The notes below the pieces were generated by a model. That model ran no database searches. It worked only from the letters and a program-made list of their open reading frames with translations, and had not been told where the DNA came from. Positions 40,586 through 48,814 of a stretch of DNA of 64,000 nt are shown here, piece after piece. Source of the stretch: Streptomyces sp. NBC_01571 (GTDB lineage Bacteria > Actinomycetota > Actinomycetes > Streptomycetales > Streptomycetaceae); contig NZ_JAPEPZ010000001.1 in the NCBI RefSeq assembly GCF_026339875.1, forward strand, positions 9,424,001 to 9,488,000. The letters run 5' to 3'. Within the stretch, counting starts at the first letter, position 1. Each line of letters starts with the position of its first letter. Position numbers and translations under genes: made by a program.

Positions 40586-43030
40586 ATGACGGACGTGGTC
40601 AGTGAGCGCGCTGCGGAACGCGGAACGCGGACGCTGCGTGCCGAAATCTCCCTGAAGACCCCCACGCCGGACCTCGATCCGCGCGAACGGCTGCGCCGTG
40701 TCCTCGAACAGGCGCTCGTTTTCGCCGGGGCGACCGTCGTCGCGGTGTACTCGCCCACGAAGAGGGGCGGCGAACTGCACCTGACCGAGTCGGCGGGTGT
40801 CCCCAGAACGCTCTACGGGCTGCGCGACAGCTATCTCCTCACCGGCAGTTCCCCCACGGTGGACGCGCACCGCTCGGGCCGGCCGCTGTGGCTCGGTCCG
40901 GAGGAGATCGGCCGCTGTGCCGAATCCCGTCGCCTGCCGTCCCAGGACTTCTGGCTGGCCGTGCTGCCGCTGCGGGACGCCGGGTGCCTGGTCGCGGTCA
41001 GTGAACGCCCCGGCGGCTTCGACAGCGAGGACAGGGAGTGTCTCGCCCTGATCGCCGAGGCCGCGGTCTGCCCCGCGCCCGGCTCGGCGACCGCCCCCGG
41101 CGCCCTGGCCGCCAGCGCCTTCGACCTCGCCATGGACACCGGGCACGTCGAGGTCGACGACGAGATGCTGGAGCTGTTCGGCCTGGATCGTGCCGAGTTC
41201 GACGGCAAGGTCGAGACCCTGCTGTCACTCACCGTCCCCGAGGACCTGCCCACCCTGATGTCCGTGGTCGAGGCGGACCACATGTCCATCGGGGAACGCG
41301 AGCTGGAGTTCCGCATCACACAGCCCTCCGGCAAGCCGAGGTGGCTGCGGCTGCGCGGCCGCATGGTGCCGGGAGGAGACGGCCGCCCGGCACGCCTGGT
41401 CGGTACGGTCGCCGACGCCTCGAAGCTCCGCTCCGGCGTCAGCGACGTGGCCCGCGTACAGCGGCTGGCCGCCGCCCTCGCCACCGCGGGCACCGTCCGG
41501 GACGTGGGCCGGGCCGTCGTGGCCGCGCTGCGGCGGCCCCTGCGGGCAGACCGGATCGCCCTCGCCGAGTTGGAGGGCGACCGCCTCGTCGTCACCGTCC
41601 TCGATCCGCCCGAACCGGCCGCCTGGCCGGAACTGTGGCGCTCCGAATGGCGTTCGGAGTGGCCCGACGCGCCCGTGCGCGCGATGCCGACGCTCGCGGC
41701 GGCCCTCAGCGAGGGACGCCCGGCCGTCTGGCCCGCCGGATCCCCGCTGGAACCCGCGCTCGCCGACGTCGGCCCCGGCGGCCTCGCCATCCTGCCGCTG
41801 CCCGCCGGCGGGCGCATGGCCGGAGCCTGTCTGATCGGCTGGGACGCCCCGCACGACTTCGGCCCCGACGAGCGCGCCCTGCTCACCGCGTCCGCGGGCC
41901 TCGCGGGCCAGGCACTCACCCGCGCCCGCTCCTTCGACGCCGAACACGAGCTGGTCACCACGCTCCAGCGCTCCCTGCTCCCGCGCCGGCTGCCCAGGCT
42001 TCCCGGCGCGGTCGCCGTCGCCCGCTACCTGCCCACCACGGCGGGACTCGAGGTCGGCGGCGACTGGTACGACGTGATCCCGCTGCCCGACAACCATGTC
42101 GCCCTCGTCATCGGCGACGTCCAGGGTCACAACGCCCAGGCCGCCACCCTCATGGGCCAGATGCGCACGGCCCTGCGCGCCTACGCCGTCGAGGGCCACC
42201 CGCCCGACGTCGTCGTCTCGCGCGCCAACCGGCTCCTCATGGACCTGGAGACCGACCTCTTCGTCACCTGCTGCTACGTCGAACTGGACATGGAGGAGGG
42301 GTCCGCCTGGTGCGTACGTGCCGGCCACCATCCGCCGGTACTGCGTCACCCGGACGGCACCACGGAGGTCCCCGACTCCGACGGCGGACCGCCGCTCGGC
42401 GTCGTCACGCAGGCCGAGTTCCCGATGACCCCACTGCGGCTGCGGCTGGGCACGGTCGTCGCCCTGACCACGGACGGTCTGGTCGAGTCCGCCGAGGTCG
42501 ACATCGAGGACGGCCTGAACCGGCTCGCCGGGGTGCTGGCCGCGTCCGACCCCGCGCACCTCGGGATGGTCGCCGACAGACTGCTCACCGGCGCCAACCG
42601 AAGCGACGACGTCGCCCTCCTCCTGATGCGCTACGACGGCATGTCGCTGCGCCCGCTCCGGGAGAGCTGGACGATCTGGCGCGTCCCCGAGGCCGTGCGG
42701 CACGCCCGCCGCTTCACCCGGCGCACGCTGCGGTCCTGGGGCGTGACCGACGACAGCATGGACACCGCGCTCCTGGTCGTCTCCGAACTCGTCACCAACG
42801 CCCTCGTGCACACCGGCGGCCAGGTCAGACTCGACCTCACCCTCATCAACCGGCTGCTGCGGATCGCCGTCGCCGACTCCTCGCCGCGTACGCCCATCAA
42901 GCCCACCAGCATCGGCTGGGAGGCCACCGGCGGCCGCGGCATCCTCCTCGTCGAGGCCACGTCGGCGGCCTGGGGGAGCCTGCCGGTCAGCGGCGGCAAG
43001 CAGGTGTGGAGCGAAGTCCTTCTCGACTGA
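40586..43030 (+). CDS. PAS-GAF-SpoIIE phosphatase-HATPase regulator
   Basis: 814 residues from ATG at 40586. Order: N-terminal GAF-like region (about 35-165), PAS (about 180-290; DLAMDTGHVEVDDEMLELFG), GAF (about 295-450), PP2C/SpoIIE (about 470-690; GLEVGGDWYDVIPLPDNHVA, VIGDVQGHNAQAATLMGQ, VVALTTDGLVESAE) and a C-terminal HATPase_c (about 700-814; VVSELVTNALVHTGGQVRLD, GGRGILLVEATS) of the RsbW anti-sigma kinase type. One chain thus joins sensor, phosphatase and kinase of a partner-switch system, the same plan as the broken gene at 3388-5771. It is divergent from a related phosphatase. Confidence 0.9.
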   Translation: MTDVVSERAAERGTRTLRAEISLKTPTPDLDPRERLRRVLEQALVFAGATVVAVYSPTKRGGELHLTESAGVPRTLYGLRDSYLLTGSSPTVDAHRSGRPLWLGPEEIGRCAESRRLPSQDFWLAVLPLRDAGCLVAVSERPGGFDSEDRECLALIAEAAVCPAPGSATAPGALAASAFDLAMDTGHVEVDDEMLELFGLDRAEFDGKVETLLSLTVPEDLPTLMSVVEADHMSIGERELEFRITQPSGKPRWLRLRGRMVPGGDGRPARLVGTVADASKLRSGVSDVARVQRLAAALATAGTVRDVGRAVVAALRRPLRADRIALAELEGDRLVVTVLDPPEPAAWPELWRSEWRSEWPDAPVRAMPTLAAALSEGRPAVWPAGSPLEPALADVGPGGLAILPLPAGGRMAGACLIGWDAPHDFGPDERALLTASAGLAGQALTRARSFDAEHELVTTLQRSLLPRRLPRLPGAVAVARYLPTTAGLEVGGDWYDVIPLPDNHVALVIGDVQGHNAQAATLMGQMRTALRAYAVEGHPPDVVVSRANRLLMDLETDLFVTCCYVELDMEEGSAWCVRAGHHPPVLRHPDGTTEVPDSDGGPPLGVVTQAEFPMTPLRLRLGTVVALTTDGLVESAEVDIEDGLNRLAGVLAASDPAHLGMVADRLLTGANRSDDVALLLMRYDGMSLRPLRESWTIWRVPEAVRHARRFTRRTLRSWGVTDDSMDTALLVVSELVTNALVHTGGQVRLDLTLINRLLRIAVADSSPRTPIKPTSIGWEATGGRGILLVEATSAAWGSLPVSGGKQVWSEVLLD

Positions 43031-43171
43031 GCCGGACCGGCCGCACCGGACCGGGGCGGACCGGACTGACTCGGACCGAGGCGCACCGGACCGAGGCGCA
43101 CCGACCGACGCGGGCCCGGCAGCCGTCCGGACGCGGCCTCGGCGCGGGGCCCGGAACGTAGGGTGGACGCC

Positions 43172-43699
43172 GTGCGTCTGCTCCTGATGTCCGACACCCA
43201 TCTCCCCGCGCGGGCCAGGGAACTGCCCCCGCGGCTGACGGCCGAACTCCCGCTCGCCGACGTCGTCGTCCACGCGGGCGACTGGGTCGACACCGCCACC
43301 CTCGACCTGCTGGAGGAGCGGGCACGCAGGCTCGTCGCGGTCCACGGCAACAACGACGGCCCGGAGCTCCGCGCCCGCCTCCCCGAGGTCGCCCGGGCGG
43401 AACTGGACGGTCTGCGTCTCGGGGTCGTGCACGAGACCGGCTCCGCCCAGGGCCGCGAGCGGCGCTGCGCCGAGCGCTACCCCGACCTTGACGTCCTGGT
43501 CTTCGGCCACAGCCACATCCCCTGGGACACCACCACCGGGACCGGTCTGCGCCTGCTGAACCCGGGCTCGCCGACGGACCGCCGTCGCCAGCCGTACTGC
43601 ACCTACATGACCGCGACCGTGGCCGACGGGCGGCTCACCGACCTGACACTGCACCGGCTGCCGCCCCGCACGGGGAACCGGGCGGACGGTATCGCCTGA
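43172..43699 (+). CDS. YfcE/MJ0936-type metallophosphoesterase
   Basis: About 175 residues, the normal size. All metal-site motifs are visible: MSDTHLP (DxH), VVVHAGDWVD (GDxxD-like), AVHGNNDGPEL (GNxD) and VLVFGHSHIPWD (GHSH). Members are Mn-dependent phosphodiesterases with little known physiology. Two GTG codons compete: 43163 and 43172; the second begins VRLLLMSDTHL and has AGGGTGG just upstream, so I prefer it. Stands alone between the phosphatase gene and the convergent xdhC-like gene. Confidence 0.87.
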   Translation: MRLLLMSDTHLPARARELPPRLTAELPLADVVVHAGDWVDTATLDLLEERARRLVAVHGNNDGPELRARLPEVARAELDGLRLGVVHETGSAQGRERRCAERYPDLDVLVFGHSHIPWDTTTGTGLRLLNPGSPTDRRRQPYCTYMTATVADGRLTDLTLHRLPPRTGNRADGIA

Positions 43700-43719
43700 C
43701 GGGACGGTCCGGGCCGGGG

Positions 43720-43759
43720 CAGGAGCGGTGCACTCGACCGGGACAGGAGCGGTGCACTC
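43720..43759. repeat. 16-bp direct repeat, 24-bp period
   Basis: CAGGAGCGGTGCACTC occurs at 43720-43735 and again at 43744-43759, the second copy touching the stop codon of the xdhC-like gene. Confidence 0.8.
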
Positions 43760-44930
43760 AAGGCGCGGCCGCCTCCCTTTCTGCAGGCGTTCCCCCCGGC
43801 GTTCCTCCCAGCGTTCCTCCGGGTGGATCGAGGCGCCTCGGATGGATCGCCCCGCCGGTCGCCGTCAGGGGTGCCCCGCTGCCGCCCCAGCGCAGTGCGA
43901 CGATCTCCGCGGCGACGGACACGGCCACCTCCTCGGGCGTCCGCGCCCCGAGATCCAGACCGACCGGCGAGCGGAGCCGGGACAGCTCGTCCCGCGACAC
44001 ACCGGCCTCGACGAGCCGCTTCGTCCGGTCGTCGTGGGTACGGCGACTGCCCATCGCGCCGATGTACGCGGCCGGGCGGCGCAGCGCCTCCTCCAGCAGG
44101 GGCACGTCGAACTTCGGGTCGTGCGTGAGGACACAGATCACCGTGCGCGCGTCGGTCGTCGTCCCGCGCAGATAGCGGTGCGGCCAGTCCACGACGACGT
44201 CCACGCCCGCCGGGAACCGCTTGGCCGTCGCGAAGACGGGCCGGGCGTCGCACACCGTGACGCGGTAGCCCAGGAAGTCCCCGACGCGGGCCACCGCCGC
44301 GGCGTAGTCGATCGCTCCGAAGACGAGCATGCGCGGCGGCGGGGCGAAGGACTGGAGGAAGACGGTCACGGCGTCCTCGCGGCGCTCACCGTGCGGTCCG
44401 TAGTGCCGCTGTACGGTGGCGCCCTGGGCGAGCTCGCCGCGGGCGTCGGCCGTGACGGCCGTGTCCAGGCCGGTCGAACCCAGCGAACCGGCCACCTCGT
44501 CCGGCCACACCGCGAGGGCGGCACCGAGCGGCGCGGGCCCCGCCAGTACCGTCGCCACGGTCACCGCACGCCCGGCGGCCACCGACTCGGCCACCGCGCC
44601 GAAGGAGGGGTCCTCGCCGGGCGTCACCCTGCGCAGCAGCAGGCTGATCTCGCCCCCGCAGGTGAGACCGACGGCGAACGCGTCCTCGTCGCTGTACCCG
44701 AAGGTCTCCAGGCGCGCCTCGCCGGACGCCACAACCTCCTGGGCCAGTTCGAAGACGGCCCCCTCGACACAGCCTCCCGACACACTGCCCACGACCTCGT
44801 CGCCCGGCCCCACCGCCATCGCCGCTCCCGGGTCGCGGGGCGCGCTCCGGGAGACCGCGACCACCGTGGCGAGCCCGAAGGGGGCGCCCGCCGCGTACCA
44901 CCGGTTCAGCGCCGGGAGGATCTCACGCAT
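43758..44930 (-). CDS. xdhC: XdhC/CoxI-family protein
   Basis: 390 residues. N-terminal XdhC_CoxI block SAPRDPGAAMAVGPGDEVVG, then SVSGGCVEGAVFELAQEVV and GLTCGGEISLLLRR; C-terminal Rossmann part PRMLVFGAIDYAAAVARVGD, VCVLTHDPKFDVPLLEEAL-like VICVLTHDPKFD, and YIGAMGSRRTHDDRTKRL. XdhC-type proteins bind molybdenum cofactor, promote its sulfuration and hand it to xanthine dehydrogenase or CO dehydrogenase-type enzymes. No molybdoenzyme genes are in the window. The C-terminus (GGTLGGTPGGTPAEREAAAP) is low complexity. Confidence 0.87.
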   Translation of the reverse strand: MREILPALNRWYAAGAPFGLATVVAVSRSAPRDPGAAMAVGPGDEVVGSVSGGCVEGAVFELAQEVVASGEARLETFGYSDEDAFAVGLTCGGEISLLLRRVTPGEDPSFGAVAESVAAGRAVTVATVLAGPAPLGAALAVWPDEVAGSLGSTGLDTAVTADARGELAQGATVQRHYGPHGERREDAVTVFLQSFAPPPRMLVFGAIDYAAAVARVGDFLGYRVTVCDARPVFATAKRFPAGVDVVVDWPHRYLRGTTTDARTVICVLTHDPKFDVPLLEEALRRPAAYIGAMGSRRTHDDRTKRLVEAGVSRDELSRLRSPVGLDLGARTPEEVAVSVAAEIVALRWGGSGAPLTATGGAIHPRRLDPPGGTLGGTPGGTPAEREAAAP

Positions 44931-45144
44931 CGCTCGCTCCGCTCACCGCTCACCCGCTCATCGCAGACCGCGGCCCGTTCGAGGGCCCGTTTCTCCTCAA
45001 GGGTCCACTCCTCCCCCCACCCCCGCCAGCCGTTCCGGTACGGCCGGGCCGTGCCGGGCGTTGGTTGAGCGTTAATCCGTTGCCGCCGGACCCGGTCGGC
45101 TGCTGGACTACGTGGGACATATCCGCCGGGATCAAGGAGCAGCA

Positions 45145-45255
45145 ATGCGCACACCGTTCATGTCCGCCCAGGAAGGAATCACTCCCACTTCGAAGGACAT
45201 GACGCCCGGTGCATATGCTCAACCTCGGAATCCTGGCGCACGTAGACGCCGGTAA
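45145..45255 (+). CDS. Possible 36-codon leader peptide overlapping the ribosomal protection gene
   Basis: ATG at 45145 follows AAGGAG with five bases between, a better site than that of the gene behind it. The frame encodes MRTPFMSAQEGITPTSKDMT and continues in another frame across the start at 45209, ending at TAA 45253-45255. Short translated leaders that overlap or precede ribosomal protection or methylase genes often control them by ribosome stalling. No homology can be claimed, so this may be a chance frame. Confidence 0.35.
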   Translation: MRTPFMSAQEGITPTSKDMTPGAYAQPRNPGARRRR

Positions 45256-47197
45256 GACAAGCCTGACCGAGCGCCTGCTGCACTCGGTCGGGGTCATCGA
45301 CGAGATCGGCAGCGTCGACGACGGAAGCACCCAGACCGATTCCCTCGCGCTCGAGCGGCAGCGCGGTATCACCATCAAGTCCGCCGTCGTCTCCTTCGCG
45401 ATCGACGACGACGTCACGGTCAATCTGATCGACACCCCCGGTCACCCCGACTTCATCGCCGAGGTGGAACGGGTGCTGAGCGTGCTCGACGGCGCCGTGC
45501 TCGTGGTCTCGGCCGTGGAGGGCGTACAGGCGCAGACCCGGGTGCTGATGCGGACGTTGCGGCGGCTGCGGATTCCCACACTCGTCTTCGTGAACAAGAT
45601 CGACCGAGGCGGCGCACGGTACGAGCGCGTTCTGGAGAACATCGCCGCGCGGCTCACCCCGGCGATCGTCCCGATGGGTGAGGTGAGCGGGGCGGGCACC
45701 CGGGACGCCCGCTTCGCCCGGTTCACCGCGGACCGGCTCTGCGGGGCGCGGGCGGACCTGCTCGCGGAGCACGACGACGCGCTGCTGGCCGCGTACGTCG
45801 AGGGACGGGTCTCCCGCGACCGGTTCCGGGACGCCCTGGTGCGCCAGACCGGGCAGACACTGGTGCACCCGGTGTTCTTCGGTTCGGCCATGACGGGCGC
45901 AGGTGTCGAGGAGCTGATCGCCGGGATCAGGGAGCTGCTCCCGCCGGCCGAGGGCGCGGCCGACGGGCCGCTCTCGGGCACCGTCTTCAAGGTGGAGCGC
46001 GGGCCGGCCGGGGAGAAGATCGCCTACGTCCGGCTGTTCTCCGGGACACTGCGGACCCGCGACCGGGTGTGCCTGCGCGACGGCGGGGAGGCGAAGGTCA
46101 CCGCGATCAGTGTGTTCGACCGCGGCGCGGCGGTGCCCGAACCGGCCGTGACGGCGGGGCGGATCGGCAGGCTCTGGGGCCTCGGGGACATCCGTATCGG
46201 CGACACCATCGGCGTGGCGCGGAAGTCCTCGGACGACGAGCTCCACTTCTCACCCCCGACCCTCGAAACCGTCGTCGTCCCCCGCCGTCCGGCCGACAGG
46301 GGCGCGCTCCACCTCGCGCTCACCCAACTGGCCGAACAGGACCCCCTGATCGACCTGCGCCAGGACGAGCTGCGCGAGCAGGTCTCCATGTCGCTCTACG
46401 GCGAGGTGCAGAAGGAGGTCGTTCAGGCGACACTGGCCGACGAGTTCGGCATCGAGGTCCTGTTCCGGGAGACGACACCGCTGTGCGTCGAGCGGCCGGT
46501 CGGCAGTGGCGCGGCGGTCGAGTTCAACGGAAAGGACCCGAACCCCTTCCTCGCGACCGTCGGGCTGCGCGTCGATCCGGCGCCGGCCGGCTCCGGTGTG
46601 GCATTCCGTCTGGAGGTCGAACTCGGAGCGATGCCGTACGCGTTCTTCAAGGCGGTCGAGGACACCGTGGGGGAGACCCTGAGCCAGGGGATCCACGGCT
46701 GGCAGGTCACCGACTGCACGGTCACGATGACCCACTCCGGCTATTCACCCCGGCAGAGCCACGCCCATCAGGGCTTCGACAAGAGCATGTCCAGCACGGG
46801 GGCCGACTTCCGGGGCCTGACCCCGCTGGTGGTGATGGACGCGCTGCGTGCGGCGGGTACCCGGGTGTACGAGCCGATGCACCGGTTCCGGCTGGAGGCG
46901 CCGACCGACACCGTGGGGGCGGTGCTCCCGCTGCTGGTGAGGCAGCACGCCGTGCCGGCGACCACCGAGATGCGGGGAACCGTGTGCGTGCTGGAGGGCC
47001 GGATCCCGGTCGCCCGGGTCCATGAGCTGCAGCAGCGGCTGCCGGGCCTGACCCGTGGCGAGGGCGAGCTGGAATGCGCTTTCGACCACTACGCGCCGGT
47101 CGTCAGGGGCGCGGTCCCGGACCGGCCGCGGACCGATCTCAACCCGCTCGACCGGAAGGAGTATCTGCTGAACGTGACGCGAAGGGTCGGCGCGTGA
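45209..47197 (+). CDS. Otr(A)/Tet(M)-type ribosomal protection GTPase
   Basis: 662 residues, an EF-G relative of the size of tetracycline ribosomal protection proteins. G motifs: GILAHVDAGKTSLTERLL (G1), RGITIKSAVVSF (G2), LIDTPGHPDF (G3), VFVNKIDRGG (G4) and FGSAMTGAGV (G5). Domain IV has SPRQSHAHQGFDKSMSSTGA, and FNGKDPNPFLATVGLRVDPA matches Tet(M)/Otr(A) rather than EF-G. Such proteins dislodge tetracycline from the ribosome; Streptomyces carry several versions, and without a nearby biosynthetic cluster the drug is not known. The GTG at 45209 has a distant AAGGA; ATG at 45215 is the alternative. Translation may depend on the leader frame at 45145. Confidence 0.88.
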   Translation: MHMLNLGILAHVDAGKTSLTERLLHSVGVIDEIGSVDDGSTQTDSLALERQRGITIKSAVVSFAIDDDVTVNLIDTPGHPDFIAEVERVLSVLDGAVLVVSAVEGVQAQTRVLMRTLRRLRIPTLVFVNKIDRGGARYERVLENIAARLTPAIVPMGEVSGAGTRDARFARFTADRLCGARADLLAEHDDALLAAYVEGRVSRDRFRDALVRQTGQTLVHPVFFGSAMTGAGVEELIAGIRELLPPAEGAADGPLSGTVFKVERGPAGEKIAYVRLFSGTLRTRDRVCLRDGGEAKVTAISVFDRGAAVPEPAVTAGRIGRLWGLGDIRIGDTIGVARKSSDDELHFSPPTLETVVVPRRPADRGALHLALTQLAEQDPLIDLRQDELREQVSMSLYGEVQKEVVQATLADEFGIEVLFRETTPLCVERPVGSGAAVEFNGKDPNPFLATVGLRVDPAPAGSGVAFRLEVELGAMPYAFFKAVEDTVGETLSQGIHGWQVTDCTVTMTHSGYSPRQSHAHQGFDKSMSSTGADFRGLTPLVVMDALRAAGTRVYEPMHRFRLEAPTDTVGAVLPLLVRQHAVPATTEMRGTVCVLEGRIPVARVHELQQRLPGLTRGEGELECAFDHYAPVVRGAVPDRPRTDLNPLDRKEYLLNVTRRVGA

Positions 47198-47227
47198 CGC
47201 GACGTCGCGCGACAATGCGGGCAGCGT

Positions 47228-47332
47228 GACCGGACGGGTCCCGACGGGCGGCATCCGACCGGACGGGACCCGACCGGACAGCATCCGGCCGGACAGCATC
47301 CGGCCGGGCGGCACCCGTCCGGGTGGCGCCTG
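47228..47332. repeat. Degenerate 15-bp repeat array between convergent genes
   Basis: CCGGACAGCATCCGG-like units recur head to tail, clearest at about 47273-47320, with more diverged units on both sides (GACGGGTCCCGACGGGCGG, GTCCGGGTGGCGCC). It fills the gap between the ribosomal protection gene and the SUMF1 gene and can form many alternative hairpins. Confidence 0.7.
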
Positions 47333-47468
47333 ACTGGACGTGCCCCGTCTCGGTCGGTCTGGTCCGTGTCTCCGGTGAACGGGTCCGATTCGCCGGACGT
47401 CCCGGATGACCGAGCCCCCGGTCGAGCGGTCGGCGGACATGGCGTCCGAGGACGGACGAGACCGGTCG

Positions 47469-48140
47469 TCACCCGAGGGAACGCGCGACGCGGAATCCGA
47501 CGTCGTCGACCTGGAAGGTCGGGTGGCTGCGGCGCCGGGCGGAGGCCCGGCAACTCCAGTGCTCGTCGAACCAGCCACCGCCACGGAGCACCCGGTAGGT
47601 GCCGTAGACCTCGGCGTCGTAGACGTCCCAGCACCAGTCCCAGACATTGCCGAGCATGTCGTGGAACCCCCACGCGTTCGGGCGTTTGCCACCCACGGAG
47701 TGGATGCGCTCGTGCGAGTTGCCGCGGTACCAGGCGATCTCGTCCAGCTCCCCGTAACGCGGACCTTCGGTACCCGCACGGCAGGCGTGCTCCCACTCGG
47801 CCTCGGTCGGCAGTCGGTACCCGTCGGCGGACGCGTCCCACTCGATGTCTTCGCCGCCGTCCCGGAAGTGGTACGCGGAGGTGAGCCCGTCGCGCTGGGA
47901 CAGGGCGTTGCAGAACCGCGCCGCGTCCCACCAGGAGACACACTCGACGGGCGACTGGTCCCCGTGGGCGGTACTCGGCCGCCGGTCTGTGATCTGTGCG
48001 TAGAACGCCTGGGTGACCGGGAACGCCGCGAGCTGGTAGGGCGCAAGCTCGACCGACCAACTGCGCTGCGTCCGCCGGTCCGACAGCGTTGTCCGCCCCG
48101 GCGGGACAGCGATCATCTCGTTCCCCGTCACCACGTCCAT
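47469..48140 (-). CDS. SUMF1/formylglycine-generating-enzyme domain protein
   Basis: 223 residues, one SUMF1 fold: MIAVPPGRTTLSDRR, YQLAAFPVTQAFYAQITDRR, PVECVSWWDAARFCNALSQR, GYRLPTEAEWEHACRAGTEG, DMLGNVWDWCWDVYD and YRVLRGGGWFDEHWSCRASA. The paired copper-binding Cys of true formylglycine-generating enzymes (C-x4-C in the C-terminal segment) is absent: only one Cys occurs there (HWSCRASARRR). So sulfatase activation is unlikely, and a binding role or another oxidation, as in other SUMF1 proteins, is more likely. No sulfatase gene is nearby. Confidence 0.82.
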   Translation of the reverse strand: MDVVTGNEMIAVPPGRTTLSDRRTQRSWSVELAPYQLAAFPVTQAFYAQITDRRPSTAHGDQSPVECVSWWDAARFCNALSQRDGLTSAYHFRDGGEDIEWDASADGYRLPTEAEWEHACRAGTEGPRYGELDEIAWYRGNSHERIHSVGGKRPNAWGFHDMLGNVWDWCWDVYDAEVYGTYRVLRGGGWFDEHWSCRASARRRSHPTFQVDDVGFRVARSLG

Positions 48141-48277
48141 CCCCTGATCCTCTCAGGGATTCCCGGCCTTCAGGCCGGGCGGGAACGCGGGCCTCGGTCC
48201 GGAGGCGCGAAGCGCCGGAGTGCTCCGCGTCCGCGGGGTGACCTGAGAACCCTCACGCTGAACTGAGTGCCATGGAG

Positions 48278-48628
48278 TCACAGGCTGTGGGCGATGGGGT
48301 GCCGCGGTTCGTACAGGGGGAGTTCGGCGCCGCTGGGGAGCCGGATTGCCGTCAGTTTGCCCCAGCGCTGTTCGCTGACCGGGCGGGTGATCTCGACACC
48401 CTGTGCGCGGAACTCGCCGAGCTGGGAATCCAGGTCGTCGCACATCAGGAAGAACTCGTGCTGGGGCGGGCCGTCGGTCGGGTGCACGGCCACCTCGGCC
48501 GGGGGCAGCTTGAAGATGAGCCAGCCGCCGCCCGCGTCGACGCCGGGAAAGCGGAGGACGTCACGGATGAAGGCGCGGTCCGCCTCAGCGTCCTGGCTGT
48601 GGAGGACGACATGTGCACCGTTGATCAC
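48278..48628 (-). CDS. Glyoxalase/bleomycin-resistance (VOC) fold protein
   Basis: 116 residues. The GTG at 48628 has AGGAG six bases upstream and starts VINGAHVVLHSQDAEADRAF, the proper first VOC strand and helix; longer readings add a non-homologous extension. Second module: PPQHEFFLMCDDLDSQLGEF, ITRPVSEQRWGKLTAIRLPS, AELPLYEPRHP. One His (GAHVVLHS) and the Glu of YEP could be metal ligands. Function cannot be specified. Upstream (48714-48743) is a short ACGACGAC tandem repeat. Confidence 0.82.
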   Translation of the reverse strand: MINGAHVVLHSQDAEADRAFIRDVLRFPGVDAGGGWLIFKLPPAEVAVHPTDGPPQHEFFLMCDDLDSQLGEFRAQGVEITRPVSEQRWGKLTAIRLPSGAELPLYEPRHPIAHSL

Positions 48629-48713
48629 GGCTGGCTCCTGCCCGTCGACTGGTTCGCGGTCGTGTCCCCGGCATCCTGGCACGCTCAGATCGGAGAAGAC
48701 CGTCGGCTCCCCT

Positions 48714-48743
48714 CGACGACACGACGACACGACGACACGACGG
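48714..48743. repeat. 8-bp ACGACGAC tandem repeat, nearly four copies
   Basis: Units of ACGACGAC follow each other from 48714 to 48743 in the gap between the VOC gene and the GH5 gene. Probably a slippage product. Confidence 0.75.
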
Positions 48744-48814
48744 CCGGTCGCGCGGAGCTGAGACTTACTCATGAGTCAGATGTATTGACCGCTCTCCCCA
48801 CCCGCGCAATTGTT

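Noticed and set aside
45209..47197. Second elongation factor G
   Set aside because: Length (662 residues) and domain III-V sequences agree with ribosomal protection proteins; EF-G is about 700 residues and normally lies in the str operon.
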